This document shows positions 1 through 10,133 of a DNA stretch of 64,000 nt, piece by piece. How positions within the stretch are numbered: position 1 is the first letter of the stretch; every line of letters starts with the position of its first letter. The position numbers and the translations under genes are program-made. The notes under the pieces are model-generated. The model was not told where the DNA came from, ran no database searches, and worked only from the letters and a program-made list of their open reading frames with translations. The stretch comes from an uncultured Clostridia bacterium (GTDB lineage: Bacteria > Bacillota > Clostridia > Christensenellales > Borkfalkiaceae): NCBI GenBank assembly GCA_947087265.1, contig CAMUBY010000006.1:1-64000 (forward strand). Direction: 5' to 3'.

Positions 1-37
1 TATAAGGAGGCAAACAATGTCAACGACAAGAAAAGTT

Positions 38-838
38 TTAACAATCATTTTTAGTTTCGTGCCGTATGATATAATCGAAAAAGCGGTCTTTACTGCCGAA
101 CAGTCCTGCGACTTCGTGAGCGGTATCGTGGTTCTTATACACCTTTTCCAATTCCGCATAATATTGATTGTATCGGAGCGAGGAGTTTTCCTTATAAGAG
201 CGAGTAATAACATTGATATAGTGCGGTTTCTTTGCAAGTTCCTCTCTGTTTTGTATCAGCCACTTGCGGAAGTTCTTATCTTTGCCGACCTTTTTGAGAA
301 TAACTTTGCTTGTTGCCAAATACGGCAAGTTTATTTTGACAAGGTATTCGGCTTGTGGGTATTCTTCGTAAATCCGCAAGTATTTGAAAAGGTCGCAGTA
401 TGTGTATTTGTCCGCTGCGCTGTATTTGTATTTCGGAAATTTCAAGGCGTATTCCGTATTCACGATAGGGGCAACCGGCTCTATGGTGTAGTAATCTTCC
501 CACCAATTCTCTTGTTCAAACCATTTCGGCGTTCTGTATAAGCCTTGCTCAAACCAACCGACGACGTAGCCTGCTATATAGTAGCAAACCATATCTTTAA
601 TAAGGCATTTGTCCGAGTGTACGCAGTGAACGGCAACTTGCTTATGTACCCAATCTCTCGCTTTATTGTTCCTGTTTTTAACGGCAACCGTAACCTTTAC
701 AAGTTCGCCTCCGAATTTTGTAAGATAGGCATAAAACCGTCTTTGTCCGTCGCCGTTCGGAAAGTCCTTTTTGTCCCGTTCTTTTATAAGTTTCAGTATG
801 TATTTGGGTATAGGCTTTATATCTTTTTCCGTAATCAT
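38..838 (-). pseudogene. PcfJ-like protein, probably C-terminally truncated
   Basis: About 266 residues resembling the N-terminal part of PcfJ-like proteins carried by conjugative plasmids and integrative elements of Firmicutes (recognised from the motifs RFYAYLTK, VHSDKC, GYVVGWFEQGL and EYPQAEYLVK). The family, as I recall it, is longer and continues with a conserved C-terminal half; here the frame stops soon after FFDYIIRHETKND, so it looks truncated, although only 37 bases lie beyond the stop inside the window. The ATG at 838 has a GAGGTG Shine-Dalgarno five bases upstream and is preferred to the GTG at 850. It follows its upstream partner gene directly. Molecular function is unknown; the family name reflects association with conjugation modules. 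Confidence 0.55.
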
Positions 839-846
839 TTTGCACC

Positions 847-1278
847 TCACGCAATATCCATTTTGCCGTCAAGCAAATCATAAAGATATATCATAGTTTC
901 TTTATCGAAAGAGGACGGAGAGTACGGCTCGTCCATAGGCTCGTCGTCAAGAATTTCGCCCGTGCTTGTGTCAACCGTCTTTCCATCCGTTTTGACTATC
1001 TTTCCGAGCGTGGCAATATCGCCGTTGCTCTCGATTATAACCACGCCGTGATTAGCCCGTATTTTATCTATGTATAAATCACGCTCCTTTTTTAAGATTT
1101 CCAAAATGTCTTGCTCGTTCCAATCGGACGAACAAATCCAAATAATAGTTGCCAAAGTTTCAAGGCTCGCACCTTGTTTATTGCGGTCAAAAAACATTTG
1201 ATACTGTCCGCAGTCGCCGTTTGTAAACCATTGATACTTATTGCAAAGGGTATAAAGTTTGTCGTTAGATATTTTCAT
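847..1278 (-). CDS. small partner protein of PcfJ-like gene (unknown function)
   Basis: 143 residues starting MKISNDKLYTLCNKYQWF. Acidic, with no membrane segment, predicted soluble. I recall similar short proteins directly upstream of PcfJ-like genes in Clostridia mobile elements, and here its stop overlaps the upstream edge of the PcfJ-like gene (GTGA junction), so the two are co-transcribed. The in-frame start at 1332 would add 18 residues unlike the rest; the ATG at 1278 gives a family-like N terminus. Function unknown. The pair lies next to the 3' end of tRNA-Ser(UGA), fitting a decayed integrative element. Confidence 0.5.
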   Translation of the reverse strand: MKISNDKLYTLCNKYQWFTNGDCGQYQMFFDRNKQGASLETLATIIWICSSDWNEQDILEILKKERDLYIDKIRANHGVVIIESNGDIATLGKIVKTDGKTVDTSTGEILDDEPMDEPYSPSSFDKETMIYLYDLLDGKMDIA

Positions 1279-1448
1279 TGTGTATAAGCAAATAGAAAAG
1301 ACACTCCAAGATTTCTCAAAGTGCCGTTTCACTATTTTGTAAAATTGCCATTACCATCACGCTTTTGCGTTTGCCACGCCGTAGGAATAGGCGGTTTAGG
1401 TAGTAAGTTTGTAATGGGTATTCGCACGCCAAAACACTCATACATAAG

Positions 1449-1483
1449 AAAAAGTACGAACTCACTTTGGCGTGTGTTCGTAC
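1449..1483 (-). terminator. intrinsic terminator downstream of tRNA-Ser(UGA)
   Basis: Inverted repeat of about 12 bp with one mismatch (GTACGAACTCAC / GTGTGTTCGTAC) followed on the minus strand by five T residues, ten bases after the tRNA 3' end. Confidence 0.75.
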
Positions 1484-1493
1484 AATTCCCTTT

Positions 1494-1581
<88 letters not shown>

Positions 1582-1725
1582 CTATAAAATTACGAAAAAC
1601 CGTAACTATCATTCACCGATTTTCCTTTCTGAGAATATCATAAAAATACAGAAATTGCAAGCGAAACGCTGCATTTCATTTTCTTTTTTTAAGCGATTTC
1701 GCAATGCGCAAAAGGGGGAATCACT

Positions 1726-2238
1726 TTGGGCTTAAAATTTGACGCACCGTATCCGCCGCTTGATGAAATCACAGAAGATTATCAATCGCTCCGCCTCGTT
1801 TCGCCTGCCTATGCGGGGAAAGAGGGAGAACTCACCGCTACTTTGCAATATGTTTATCAGTCTATTCTGCTCGGGGCAAGCGGAATGCAAAAAGAATCCC
1901 GATTATTGCTCGATATCGGCGTGACGGAAATGCACCATATCGAAATACTCGGTACCCTGATTACAAAACTCGGCGCGCCGCCCGTGTTCACCGCTTGTCC
2001 GCCTTATCCCGTTGGCTTTTATTCTGCTTCGTGCGTGAATTATGTAAAAAATCCGTTTGGCATGATAGGCGCGGATATAATTGCGGAAAGGGCTGCGATT
2101 GCAGAGTATCAGCGCATTCTGGACTCGCTCACTAATCAAAAAGTTTGTGCCGTCATTGAACGGATTATTGAAGACGAAAAAGTACACGTTGCCGCGCTTG
2201 AAACATTGTTCGGTGAACTCAAAGAAAATGAGATGTAA
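1726..2238 (+). CDS. ferritin-like/manganese catalase-type protein (CotJC-like)
   Basis: 170-residue ferritin-like four-helix protein. Metal-ligand motifs are visible: TEMHHIEIL (ExxHxxE type, about residues 68-76), the helix [14 protein letters not shown] (about 118-131) and [14 protein letters not shown] (about 148-161). This pattern matches CotJC/manganese-containing catalase-like proteins of spore formers, some of which sit in the spore coat. Start is TTG with GGGGGA upstream. The gene is monocistronic and converges on the NUDIX gene across a shared terminator. Whether it has catalase activity or a spore role is inference. Confidence 0.65.
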   Translation: MGLKFDAPYPPLDEITEDYQSLRLVSPAYAGKEGELTATLQYVYQSILLGASGMQKESRLLLDIGVTEMHHIEILGTLITKLGAPPVFTACPPYPVGFYSASCVNYVKNPFGMIGADIIAERAAIAEYQRILDSLTNQKVCAVIERIIEDEKVHVAALETLFGELKENEM

Positions 2239-2268
2239 AAAAATCCCGCTTTAGCGGGATTTTTTTTA
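2237..2268. terminator. bidirectional intrinsic terminator
   Basis: AAAATCCCGC-TTTA-GCGGGATTTT with A and T tracts on both sides, placed between convergent genes ending at 2238 and 2266. Confidence 0.9.
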
Positions 2269-2757
2269 ACGTTTTTTACCGAGTTCCGATAGGGCGCCGT
2301 TCAGAAAATATTCGGCTGTGGAATCTTTCCGAATCAGTTGTTTTGCTTCTTCAGGCGAGCACCAACGCGCTTCTTCGATTTCTTCTCCCGGTTTTATTTC
2401 TCCTTCGTTTGCCGTAACGATAAAGTTAAGCATCAGAACGTCTTTGTCGTCATGATAACGGGAACCGTAATACCGCCATTTAATTGCGGTTAAACTCGTT
2501 TCTTCTTTTAGTTCGCGCGGAATGGCTTTTTCTGCATTCTCTCCCTTTTTAATATATCCTGCAAAAAGTTTGAAGTCTTCGTCGCCGATGTGTTTTGCAA
2601 GCAGTATTTTCGTTTCTTCTTTGTTTATTACGGTCATGGAAACCGCAACAGGGAAGAAAGGAAATTTATATTTACCGCATTTGGGGCAATAGGGGACAAG
2701 CCCTTCGTTCTCCACAAAGCCTAATGTGAGTTTTTCTCCGCAATCTCTGCAATACAT
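2266..2757 (-). CDS. NUDIX hydrolase with N-terminal zinc ribbon
   Basis: 163 residues. An N-terminal zinc ribbon (CRDC near residue 3 and CPKC near 24) precedes a NUDIX domain with the box G-x5-E-x7-REL-x-EE-x-S at about residues 67-89. The arrangement recalls NudC-type NADH pyrophosphatases but the protein is much shorter than NudC and lacks its N-terminal domain, so the substrate (a nucleoside diphosphate linked to X) cannot be named. Short GGAGG leader at 2766. Single-gene unit. Confidence 0.8.
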   Translation of the reverse strand: MYCRDCGEKLTLGFVENEGLVPYCPKCGKYKFPFFPVAVSMTVINKEETKILLAKHIGDEDFKLFAGYIKKGENAEKAIPRELKEETSLTAIKWRYYGSRYHDDKDVLMLNFIVTANEGEIKPGEEIEEARWCSPEEAKQLIRKDSTAEYFLNGALSELGKKR

Positions 2758-2921
2758 AATTTAATCCTCCGATTCAATATATTATTTTACTCCGATTCAA
2801 TAAAAAAGTCAACCGTTCAAAAGCTATAAACGCACAAAATATGATAAAAATTTGCAAAACATCTTTATTGTTGTTAGTGTGCACCCGATAAAAAATACGC
2901 GCTTAAAATCCTCTTGACTAC

Positions 2922-2951
2922 TTGACATAAGCGATAGATATATTGTATAAT
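2922..2951 (+). promoter_or_regulatory. sigma-A promoter of purA
   Basis: TTGACA, 18-bp spacer ending in extended TG, TATAAT; 27 bases upstream of the purA start codon. Confidence 0.85.
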
Positions 2952-2978
2952 AACATTTGGTTTTTTAAGGAGAAACAT

Positions 2979-4253
2979 ATGCTGACATCGATTTGCGGAA
3001 TTAACTGGGGCGATGAGGGAAAAGGTAGGATGGTGGATTTGCTGTCCAATCAATTCGATATCGTGTGCCGCTACCAGGGCGGAAACAATGCGGGACATAC
3101 CGTTGTTAACGAACGCGGAAAATTTATTCTCAATCTTCTGCCGTCGGGGATATTGCGTGAGAATGTTGTAAACGTACTCGGCGCGGGAATGGTTATCGAT
3201 ATCCGTCATCTTACCGAGGAAGCGAATCGGTTACGTGAACAGGGGATTAAAATTACGCCCGAAAATCTGAAAATCAGCGACCGCGCGGTTATCACGATGC
3301 CGTATCACGTCCTTCTCGATTGCTTAGAGGAAGAGCGTCTTGCGGATAAAAAGTTCGGTTCCACCCGCCGCGGAATTGCGCCCGTTTATGCCGATAAATA
3401 TATGAAAAAGGCGTTCCGCATGGGAGAGATTCTCAACCCCGAATGCCTTTATGCACGCTTAAAAGATATTGTGGAGTGGAAAAACCTCACCGTGACAGGC
3501 GGCTACCGTCATAAACCTGTTAAAGTTGAGGAAATGATTGCGTATTTCAAAGAGTACGGCGAACCGTTAAAAGATTACATCTGCGATACGGGGCTTTACC
3601 TCAACGAAGCGAATAAGGCGGGTAAAAATATTATGTTTGAGGCGCAACTCGGCGCGCTTCGCGATATCGATTTCGGTATTTATCCCTATACGTCGAGTTC
3701 TTCTACCATTGCGGCCTATGCTCCCATCGGGGCAGGAGTTCCCAATCTGAAACTCGACAAATCAATCGGAATTATGAAAGCGTATTCCACCTGCGTCGGT
3801 GAAGGACCTTTTGTGGCGGAATACTTCGGTGAGCCTGCGGAAAAACTCCGTGCGGCAGGCGGAGAATACGGCGCGGCGACAGGCAGACCGAGAAGGGTAG
3901 GACCCTTTGACGTTGTGGCGTCCCGATACGGAATCCGCTGTCAGGGGGCGGACGAAATTGCTCTTACGAAATTAGACGTGCTTTCGGACTATGAAGAACT
4001 TGAAATTTGCACGGCGTATGAACTGGACGGAAAGAGAATTACGGAATTCCCGTTTTCCGATGCGCTTGACCGCTGCAAACCTGTCTATGAAAAGGTAAAG
4101 GGCTGGAATTGCGATATTTCAAATTGTCGCAAGGTGGAAGATTTACCCAAAGAAACAATCGAATATATCAAACTGATTGAAAAACTTTGCGATTGCAAAA
4201 TTACATACGTTTCTGTCGGTGCGGAGCGGGAAGCATACGTCAAATTTCAATGA
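2979..4253 (+). CDS. purA: adenylosuccinate synthetase
   Basis: 424 residues, normal length. Condenses IMP with aspartate using GTP, the first committed step to AMP. The signature WGDEGKGR (residues 10-17, with catalytic Asp12) and GNNAGHT with His40 are present. The ATG at 2979 has AAGGAG upstream and gives the standard N terminus; an in-frame ATG at 2943 would read through the promoter region. One base separates its stop from dapF, so the two are translationally coupled and begin the purA-dapF-pyrG-dapL unit. Confidence 0.96.
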   Translation: MLTSICGINWGDEGKGRMVDLLSNQFDIVCRYQGGNNAGHTVVNERGKFILNLLPSGILRENVVNVLGAGMVIDIRHLTEEANRLREQGIKITPENLKISDRAVITMPYHVLLDCLEEERLADKKFGSTRRGIAPVYADKYMKKAFRMGEILNPECLYARLKDIVEWKNLTVTGGYRHKPVKVEEMIAYFKEYGEPLKDYICDTGLYLNEANKAGKNIMFEAQLGALRDIDFGIYPYTSSSSTIAAYAPIGAGVPNLKLDKSIGIMKAYSTCVGEGPFVAEYFGEPAEKLRAAGGEYGAATGRPRRVGPFDVVASRYGIRCQGADEIALTKLDVLSDYEELEICTAYELDGKRITEFPFSDALDRCKPVYEKVKGWNCDISNCRKVEDLPKETIEYIKLIEKLCDCKITYVSVGAEREAYVKFQ

Positions 4254-4254
4254 T

Positions 4255-5097
4255 ATGAAAAAACAATTCTATAAGATGCACGGCATCGGCAACGATTATA
4301 TTTATTTCGACTGTTTTGACGGAGAACCCGCACACCCGAATGAACTTGCGAAAAAGTTATCCGACCGTCATTTTTCCGTTGGCGGCGACGGCATCATTCT
4401 CGTCTGCAAAAGCGAAATTGCGGACGGAAAAATGAAAATGTTCAATGCGGACGGCAGTGAAGGCAAAATGTGCGGAAACGGCATCCGCTGCGTCGGGAAG
4501 TTTCTCTACGAAGTGAAGGGCATTCGGAAAGAGGTTTTAACGGTAGAAACACTCAGCGGTGTGAAAACGCTATATATGCACGCAGTGGACGGAACGGTGC
4601 ATTCCGTGACGGTGAATATGGGCGCGGCGGAGTTGAATCCTCGGAAAATTCCGGCGCGGTTTACGGGCGAGAGCGCGGTGAACGTTCCGCTCGTAGTCAA
4701 CGGGGAAACGGTAAAAGTAACCTGCGTTTCTATGGGGAATCCGCATTGCGTGGTATTCGGCGGCGACCCTTACGAACTCGATTTGGAAAAGATAGGAAAG
4801 GCGTACGAAACGCACGAAGCCTTCCCGGAATCGGTGAATACGGAATTTGTCCGCGTCATCAAGCGCAATGAAATTCAAATGCGTGTTTGGGAGCGCGGTA
4901 GCGGGGAAACTTGGGCTTGCGGTACGGGCGCGTGTGCTGCGGCGGTTGCTAGCGTGTTAAACGGCTACTGCGATAAAAATCAGGAAATTCTCGTGCATCT
5001 CCGCGGTGGAGATTTAACAGTAAAATACATGGACGATGCCGTTTATATGACGGGCGGCGCGGAATTCGCTTTTACGGGCGAAGTGGAAATTTGTTAG
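4255..5097 (+). CDS. dapF: diaminopimelate epimerase
   Basis: 280 residues. Interconverts LL- and meso-diaminopimelate for peptidoglycan and lysine. Both catalytic cysteines are visible: Cys73 in MCGNGIRC and Cys222 in ETWACGTGA. Together with the downstream LL-DAP aminotransferase it supplies the short DapL route to meso-DAP. This is the complete DapF of the window; a second DapF-like domain fused to CarB lacks the first cysteine. Confidence 0.95.
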   Translation: MKKQFYKMHGIGNDYIYFDCFDGEPAHPNELAKKLSDRHFSVGGDGIILVCKSEIADGKMKMFNADGSEGKMCGNGIRCVGKFLYEVKGIRKEVLTVETLSGVKTLYMHAVDGTVHSVTVNMGAAELNPRKIPARFTGESAVNVPLVVNGETVKVTCVSMGNPHCVVFGGDPYELDLEKIGKAYETHEAFPESVNTEFVRVIKRNEIQMRVWERGSGETWACGTGACAAAVASVLNGYCDKNQEILVHLRGGDLTVKYMDDAVYMTGGAEFAFTGEVEIC

Positions 5098-5124
5098 GTT
5101 TGAGAAACACGAAAGGAGTAATTT

Positions 5125-6729
5125 ATGACGAAATACATCTTTGTAACAGGCGGCGTTGTATCGGGACTTGGCAAGGGCATTACTGCCGCATCGCTCGGCA
5201 GACTTTTGAAAATGCGCGGCTATAAAGTCGCTTCGCAAAAATTAGACCCTTATATCAATATCGACCCCGGCACAATGAGTCCTTATCAGCACGGAGAAGT
5301 ATTCGTTACCGAGGACGGTGCAGAAACCGACCTCGATTTAGGACATTACGAACGTTTCATCGACGAAAACTTAAATAAATTTTCCAACCTTACAACCGGA
5401 AAAGTATATTGGAACGTGCTCACCAAAGAGCGCAACGGAGAATACCTCGGTCAGACCGTGCAGGTCATTCCGCACGTTACGAACGAAATTAAAAGTTTTA
5501 TCTATCAGGTCGGTAAAGAAACGAACGCCGATATCGTTATTACGGAAATCGGCGGAACGACGGGCGATATCGAGAGTCAGCCGTTTTTGGAAGCAATCCG
5601 TCAGGTTGCGCGTGAAGTGGGCAGAGATAACTGTTGCTTTATTCATGTTACTTTGGTGCCTTACATTTCGGGCTCATGCGAATTCAAGAGTAAACCCACC
5701 CAGCATTCCGTCAAGGAATTGCAAGGCATGGGTATTTTTCCCGATATTATCGTTGCGCGCGTGGACGAGCCTATGCCCGAATCCATCCGTGAAAAAATTG
5801 CAATGTTCTGTAATGTAGAACCGCGTTGCTGTATCGAAAATCTGACGGTGCCCGTGCTGTATGAAGCACCCATGATGCTCGAAAAGAGCAATCTTTCTAC
5901 CACCGTGTGCGATATTTTGCATTTGGCTCCCAATAAAATCGATTTAACGGAATGGGAAGAGATGCTCAATCGGATTCATGCACGCAGTAAAACCGTAAAA
6001 ATCGCGCTCTGCGGAAAATACGTTCAACTTCACGACGCCTATCTTTCCGTTGCGGAGGCATTGGCGCACGGCGGATACGAAACAAACGCGAAGGTAGAAA
6101 TTAAATGGGTTGACAGTGAAACGCTCGATGCAAAAAACGTTGCCAAGGCGCTTTCCGACGTAGACGGACTGCTCATTCCCGGCGGTTTCGGCGGACGCGG
6201 CGTAGAGGGAAAAATCGCGGCTTGTAAGTATGCGCGCGAGCACAATTTGCCTTATCTCGGCATTTGCCTCGGCATGCAGGTTGCCGTCATTGAATTTGCG
6301 CGCAACGTGCTCGGCTATGTTGACGCCAATTCTTCGGAATTCTGCCCCGAAGGCACGCATTCCGTCATTGACCTCATGCCCGACCAATATGGCGTGAAAA
6401 TGGGCGGTACGATGCGTCTTGGGGCGTATCCTTGTAAGGTCATCGGCAAACGCATGAAAGAATCTTACGGCAGCGATTCCGTATCCGAACGGCATCGCCA
6501 CCGTTTTGAATTTAATAACGATTTCCGCGAAGAGTTTGAGCGGAAAGGTATGAATATCGCAGGCACTTCGCCCGACGGTTCGCTGGTAGAGGCGGTCGAA
6601 TATCCTAAAAACGATTTCTTTGTGGGCGTTCAATTCCATCCCGAATTCAAATCTCGCCCCAACAACGCGCATCCTTTATTCCGTGATTTCATAAGATATG
6701 CTGTGAAATTCAAGGAGAACAAATTATGA
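5125..6729 (+). CDS. pyrG: CTP synthase
   Basis: 534 residues, full length. Makes CTP from UTP, ATP and glutamine. N-terminal amidoligase with [17 protein letters not shown] (about 9-25) and a C-terminal class I glutamine amidotransferase with the Cys nucleophile in GICLGMQ (about 384) and the FHPEF histidine/glutamate near residue 508. AAGGAG precedes the ATG. Its stop overlaps the start of dapL (ATGA). Confidence 0.97.
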   Translation: MTKYIFVTGGVVSGLGKGITAASLGRLLKMRGYKVASQKLDPYINIDPGTMSPYQHGEVFVTEDGAETDLDLGHYERFIDENLNKFSNLTTGKVYWNVLTKERNGEYLGQTVQVIPHVTNEIKSFIYQVGKETNADIVITEIGGTTGDIESQPFLEAIRQVAREVGRDNCCFIHVTLVPYISGSCEFKSKPTQHSVKELQGMGIFPDIIVARVDEPMPESIREKIAMFCNVEPRCCIENLTVPVLYEAPMMLEKSNLSTTVCDILHLAPNKIDLTEWEEMLNRIHARSKTVKIALCGKYVQLHDAYLSVAEALAHGGYETNAKVEIKWVDSETLDAKNVAKALSDVDGLLIPGGFGGRGVEGKIAACKYAREHNLPYLGICLGMQVAVIEFARNVLGYVDANSSEFCPEGTHSVIDLMPDQYGVKMGGTMRLGAYPCKVIGKRMKESYGSDSVSERHRHRFEFNNDFREEFERKGMNIAGTSPDGSLVEAVEYPKNDFFVGVQFHPEFKSRPNNAHPLFRDFIRYAVKFKENKL

Positions 6730-7919
6730 AAATCAACAGATGCTTTCTTGCCTTAAAAGACAGTTATTTGTTTGCGACTGTCGGTAGAAAAACTGCCGAA
6801 TATAAAAAGGCGCATCCAGAAAAAGACGTTATCCGTCTTTCTATCGGCGACGTTACCCGTCCGCTTGCTCCCGTTGTGGTGGAAGCAATGAAAAAGGCGG
6901 TAGAAGAGATGTCGCGTACGGAATCTTTCAAAGGCTACGGTCCCGACCAAACCTGCTACGGGTATCAAAGTTTAATCGAATCGATTTTGAACAGTTACTC
7001 GCGTAAGGGAGTGTCGCTCGGAACGGGTGAAATTTTCATTTCGGACGGCGCGAAGTCAGATTGCGGTAACATTCTCGATTTATTTTCTACCGAGAATACC
7101 GTGTTGCTTCCCGACCCTGTTTATCCTGCCTATGCGGACGCGAATACCATGGCGGGAAGAAAAATTATTTATGCGGACGCGAACGAAGCAAACGGCTTTT
7201 TGCCCATGCCGCAAAAGGGGGTAAAAGCGGACATTATTTATATTTGTTCGCCGAATAATCCCACAGGTGCAGCCTATACCCGCGAGCAGTTGAAAGAGTG
7301 GGTTGCGTATGCGAAATCGCTCGATGCCGTGATTCTTTACGATGCGGCTTATGAATATTTTGTAACAGACCCTTCGCTTGCGCGCAGTATTTACGAGGTG
7401 GAGGGCGCAAAAGATTGCGCGATTGAAATTTGCTCATATTCCAAAACGGCAGGCTTTACAGGCGTTCGTTGCGGTTATACCGTTGTACCGCACGCGCTTA
7501 TACGCGAGGGAGTTTCTATCAATAAACTTTGGGCGAGAAGACAGTCTACGAAGTTTAACGGCGTTAGTTACGTGACGCAGATGGGCGCGGCGGCAGTATT
7601 TTCTGAAGAGGGAGAAAAACAAATCAGCGAAAATATCGCTTATTACAGAAAAAATGCGAAAATTATCGGAGATACGCTTGACGAACTCGGAATATGGTAT
7701 ACGGGCGGAAAAAATTCACCTTATATTTGGCTGAAATGTCCGAACGGAATGGACAGTTGGGCGTTTTTTGACTATTTGCTGGAAGAGGCAAACGTTGTGG
7801 GAACGCCAGGGAGCGGTTTCGGAAAAAACGGCGAAGGGTTTTTCCGTTTGACGGGGTTCGGCACAGAGGAAAATACGCGGGAAGCTTGTAAAAGAATTTC
7901 CCGTTTGCTTCAAAAATAA
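6726..7919 (+). CDS. dapL: LL-diaminopimelate aminotransferase
   Basis: 397-residue fold-type I PLP aminotransferase. The PLP lysine lies in [15 protein letters not shown] (about residue 240), with [10 protein letters not shown] (about 176) upstream. Converts tetrahydrodipicolinate plus glutamate directly to LL-DAP, bypassing the acylated intermediates; it is followed in the pathway by DapF, encoded two genes upstream. Overlaps pyrG by four bases (ATGA). Assignment to DapL rather than a general aspartate-type aminotransferase rests on the N-terminal [15 protein letters not shown] and [13 protein letters not shown] motifs and on the context. Confidence 0.9.
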   Translation: MKINRCFLALKDSYLFATVGRKTAEYKKAHPEKDVIRLSIGDVTRPLAPVVVEAMKKAVEEMSRTESFKGYGPDQTCYGYQSLIESILNSYSRKGVSLGTGEIFISDGAKSDCGNILDLFSTENTVLLPDPVYPAYADANTMAGRKIIYADANEANGFLPMPQKGVKADIIYICSPNNPTGAAYTREQLKEWVAYAKSLDAVILYDAAYEYFVTDPSLARSIYEVEGAKDCAIEICSYSKTAGFTGVRCGYTVVPHALIREGVSINKLWARRQSTKFNGVSYVTQMGAAAVFSEEGEKQISENIAYYRKNAKIIGDTLDELGIWYTGGKNSPYIWLKCPNGMDSWAFFDYLLEEANVVGTPGSGFGKNGEGFFRLTGFGTEENTREACKRISRLLQK

Positions 7920-7951
7920 ATTTCGCGATTATTTGTGGCGGAGTAAACAAT

Positions 7952-9433
7952 ATGAATTATCAAAGAGAAACGGGCGTACTGTGTCATATTTCTTCTTTGC
8001 CGGGGAAATACGGTATCGGTTCGCTCGGCAAGGAAGCATACCGTTTCGCAAAAAAACTTGCGAAAAGCGGCGTCAAATATTGGCAGGTATTGCCTCTTGT
8101 TCAAACGGGTTTCGGAGACTCTCCTTACAGTTCCGTTTCCGGTGATTCGGGCAACCCTTATTTTATCGATTTGGAGGTTCTCGCAAAGCAGGGACTTCTC
8201 ACCAAAGAGGAGTTAAAAGCCGCTGAACGGAAAGGCGAAATCGATTACGGCGAATTATACGGTGAACGTTTTTTAGTGTTACGCAAAGCGTTTTCGCGGT
8301 TTTTCTTTGACGATGAACAATTCCGTGAATTTATCAAAAGCGGCGTTGCAGAAGATTATAGTTTATATATGACGGCGAAGACCGTTTTCGGCGGTTCTTT
8401 TGCGGAATGGGAAGCGCCTGTTCGGAGCTGTGATGCGGAAGCGCTGGAAAAACTCCGCACCGATTATCACGAGGAATATCTTTTTTGGCAGTTTTTACAG
8501 TATCAGTTCAGAAAACAATGGTTTGCTTTAAAAAATTACTGTAACGCACTCGGGCTTAAAATTATCGGGGACATTCCGCTTTACGTTGCTTATGATAGCG
8601 CGGACGTATGGATGAATCCAAAACTTTTTAAGTTGGATAAAAAACTTTGTCCCGAAAAAGTAGCGGGAGTACCGCCTGATTATTTTTCTGCTACCGGTCA
8701 ACTTTGGGGCAACCCTGTTTACAATTGGAAAGAGCACGAAAAGGATAATTACGCCTGGTGGAAACGGCGGCTTCAAAACGCATTTGAAATTTACGACATA
8801 ATACGTTTTGACCATTTCCGTGGAATTGACCGTTACTACGAAATTCCGTACGGCGCCCATACTGCAGAAACGGGATGTTGGAAAGACGGACCCAAGAGTC
8901 ATATTTTTGAGGGGATTTCTTCTGATAAGGTGATTGCGGAAGACCTCGGTATTGTTGACGAAGGGGTTAGAACTCTTCTGCAAGATACGGGTTTTTCGGG
9001 TATGAAAGTGCTTTTGTTTGCGTTTGACGGAAATCCCGATAACCATTATTTGCCAAAAAACATCGGTGAAAACTGCGTCTGTTATACAGGCACGCACGAT
9101 AACGATACAGTGGCAGGGTATATTAAATCGCTTTCCGCTGAGGAATTTATTCTGCTCCGTTCGCGGGTTGCTGCGGCTTTGGTCGAATGCGGCATTTATC
9201 TTTCGCTCGGCGGACGCGGTGAGAATTTTCCCGAAGCATTTGTTCGTATGGCGCTTTCATCCAAGGCTCGGATTGCAATGCTCCCCGTACAGGACCTTTT
9301 AGGTTTGGATAACTGTGCGCGAATGAATGAACCGGGTACGCTCGGCGGAAATTGGATGTTCCGTTTGGAAAAACAGCCCGACGCAATTTTAATGAAAAAA
9401 TTGAAAAAGATGATAAAAAAATACAGGAGATAG
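7952..9433 (+). CDS. malQ: 4-alpha-glucanotransferase (GH77)
   Basis: 493 residues. Disproportionates alpha-1,4-glucans in maltodextrin and glycogen metabolism. Catalytic motifs of GH77 are present in order: IRFDHFRG (nucleophile Asp, about residue 284), VIAEDLGIVD (acid/base Glu, about 330) and GTHDNDTVAGY (transition-state Asp, about 384). Follows dapL after 32 bases and is probably part of the same transcript, though functionally unrelated. Confidence 0.93.
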   Translation: MNYQRETGVLCHISSLPGKYGIGSLGKEAYRFAKKLAKSGVKYWQVLPLVQTGFGDSPYSSVSGDSGNPYFIDLEVLAKQGLLTKEELKAAERKGEIDYGELYGERFLVLRKAFSRFFFDDEQFREFIKSGVAEDYSLYMTAKTVFGGSFAEWEAPVRSCDAEALEKLRTDYHEEYLFWQFLQYQFRKQWFALKNYCNALGLKIIGDIPLYVAYDSADVWMNPKLFKLDKKLCPEKVAGVPPDYFSATGQLWGNPVYNWKEHEKDNYAWWKRRLQNAFEIYDIIRFDHFRGIDRYYEIPYGAHTAETGCWKDGPKSHIFEGISSDKVIAEDLGIVDEGVRTLLQDTGFSGMKVLLFAFDGNPDNHYLPKNIGENCVCYTGTHDNDTVAGYIKSLSAEEFILLRSRVAAALVECGIYLSLGGRGENFPEAFVRMALSSKARIAMLPVQDLLGLDNCARMNEPGTLGGNWMFRLEKQPDAILMKKLKKMIKKYRR

Positions 9434-9437
9434 TCGT

Positions 9438-10055
9438 ATGGCAAAAAAGAAAAAAGATAAGGCAAACAAGAAAGGCATTTGGCGTGAATTCAAGGAATTT
9501 ATTTCTCGCGGCAATGTGCTTGACATGGCAGTCGGTATCATCATCGGCGGTGCATTCACCGCAATTATCACCGCGCTCGTAAACAATATTTTAACGCCGT
9601 TGTTGCAGATGATACCCGGCATGGGTAAAGACGGGTTCGGTGCGCTTCAAGTTGTGTTAAGAAAGGCGACAGAAACGACGGATGCGGTTGTGCTCGATTT
9701 CGGAATCGTCATTTCGGCAATTATTTCTTTCCTGCTAACGGCACTTGTGCTGTTCCTCATCATCAAAGCAATTAATAGTGTGCACAACAAGGCAAAGAAA
9801 ACTAAAGAGGATATAGCGGCAAAACGCCTCGAAAAAGAGAACAATGCAGAAAGCACGGAAGAGATAAGAACGGAAGCTGCGGTAGAAGCAGCTCCTGAGC
9901 CTGCTCCCGTAGAAGCAGAACCTGTGGCTGAAACAGAGCCTGCACCTACGTTGGAAAGTCTTTTGACGGAAATCCGTGACCTTTTGAAAACGCAGCAAGA
10001 AACACCGAATGCGAAACTTCAAGAAAAAGCAAAGAAAGAGAAAAAACAGAATTAA
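9438..10055 (+). CDS. mscL: large-conductance mechanosensitive channel, long acidic tail
   Basis: 205 residues versus about 130-150 for typical MscL. The N-terminal GNVLDMAVGIIIGGAF (TM1, about 28-43) is the MscL signature; TM2 lies near residues 90-112 and the cytoplasmic helix follows. The extra 60-70 residues are a Glu/Ala/Pro-rich linker ending in a Lys-rich helix, a low-complexity tail not needed for the channel core. Releases solutes on hypo-osmotic shock. Begins four bases after malQ; an intrinsic terminator follows directly. Confidence 0.9.
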   Translation: MAKKKKDKANKKGIWREFKEFISRGNVLDMAVGIIIGGAFTAIITALVNNILTPLLQMIPGMGKDGFGALQVVLRKATETTDAVVLDFGIVISAIISFLLTALVLFLIIKAINSVHNKAKKTKEDIAAKRLEKENNAESTEEIRTEAAVEAAPEPAPVEAEPVAETEPAPTLESLLTEIRDLLKTQQETPNAKLQEKAKKEKKQN

Positions 10056-10059
10056 ACGG

Positions 10060-10087
10060 AAAAGGATGCGTTCGCATCCTTTTTTTT
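10060..10087 (+). terminator. terminator after mscL
   Basis: AAAAGGATGCG-TTC-GCATCCTTTTTTTT, closing the purA-to-mscL unit. Confidence 0.9.
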
Positions 10088-10133
10088 ATGCACCAATTTG
10101 CCCCGATGAGCGATATACTAAATGGGAGTATAT

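Noticed and set aside
17..541. Plus-strand 174-codon frame with a good ribosome-binding site at the window start
   Set aside because: Beyond the first few codons it runs antisense to the PcfJ-like gene, whose protein sequence is the conserved one; only its start signal may be real.
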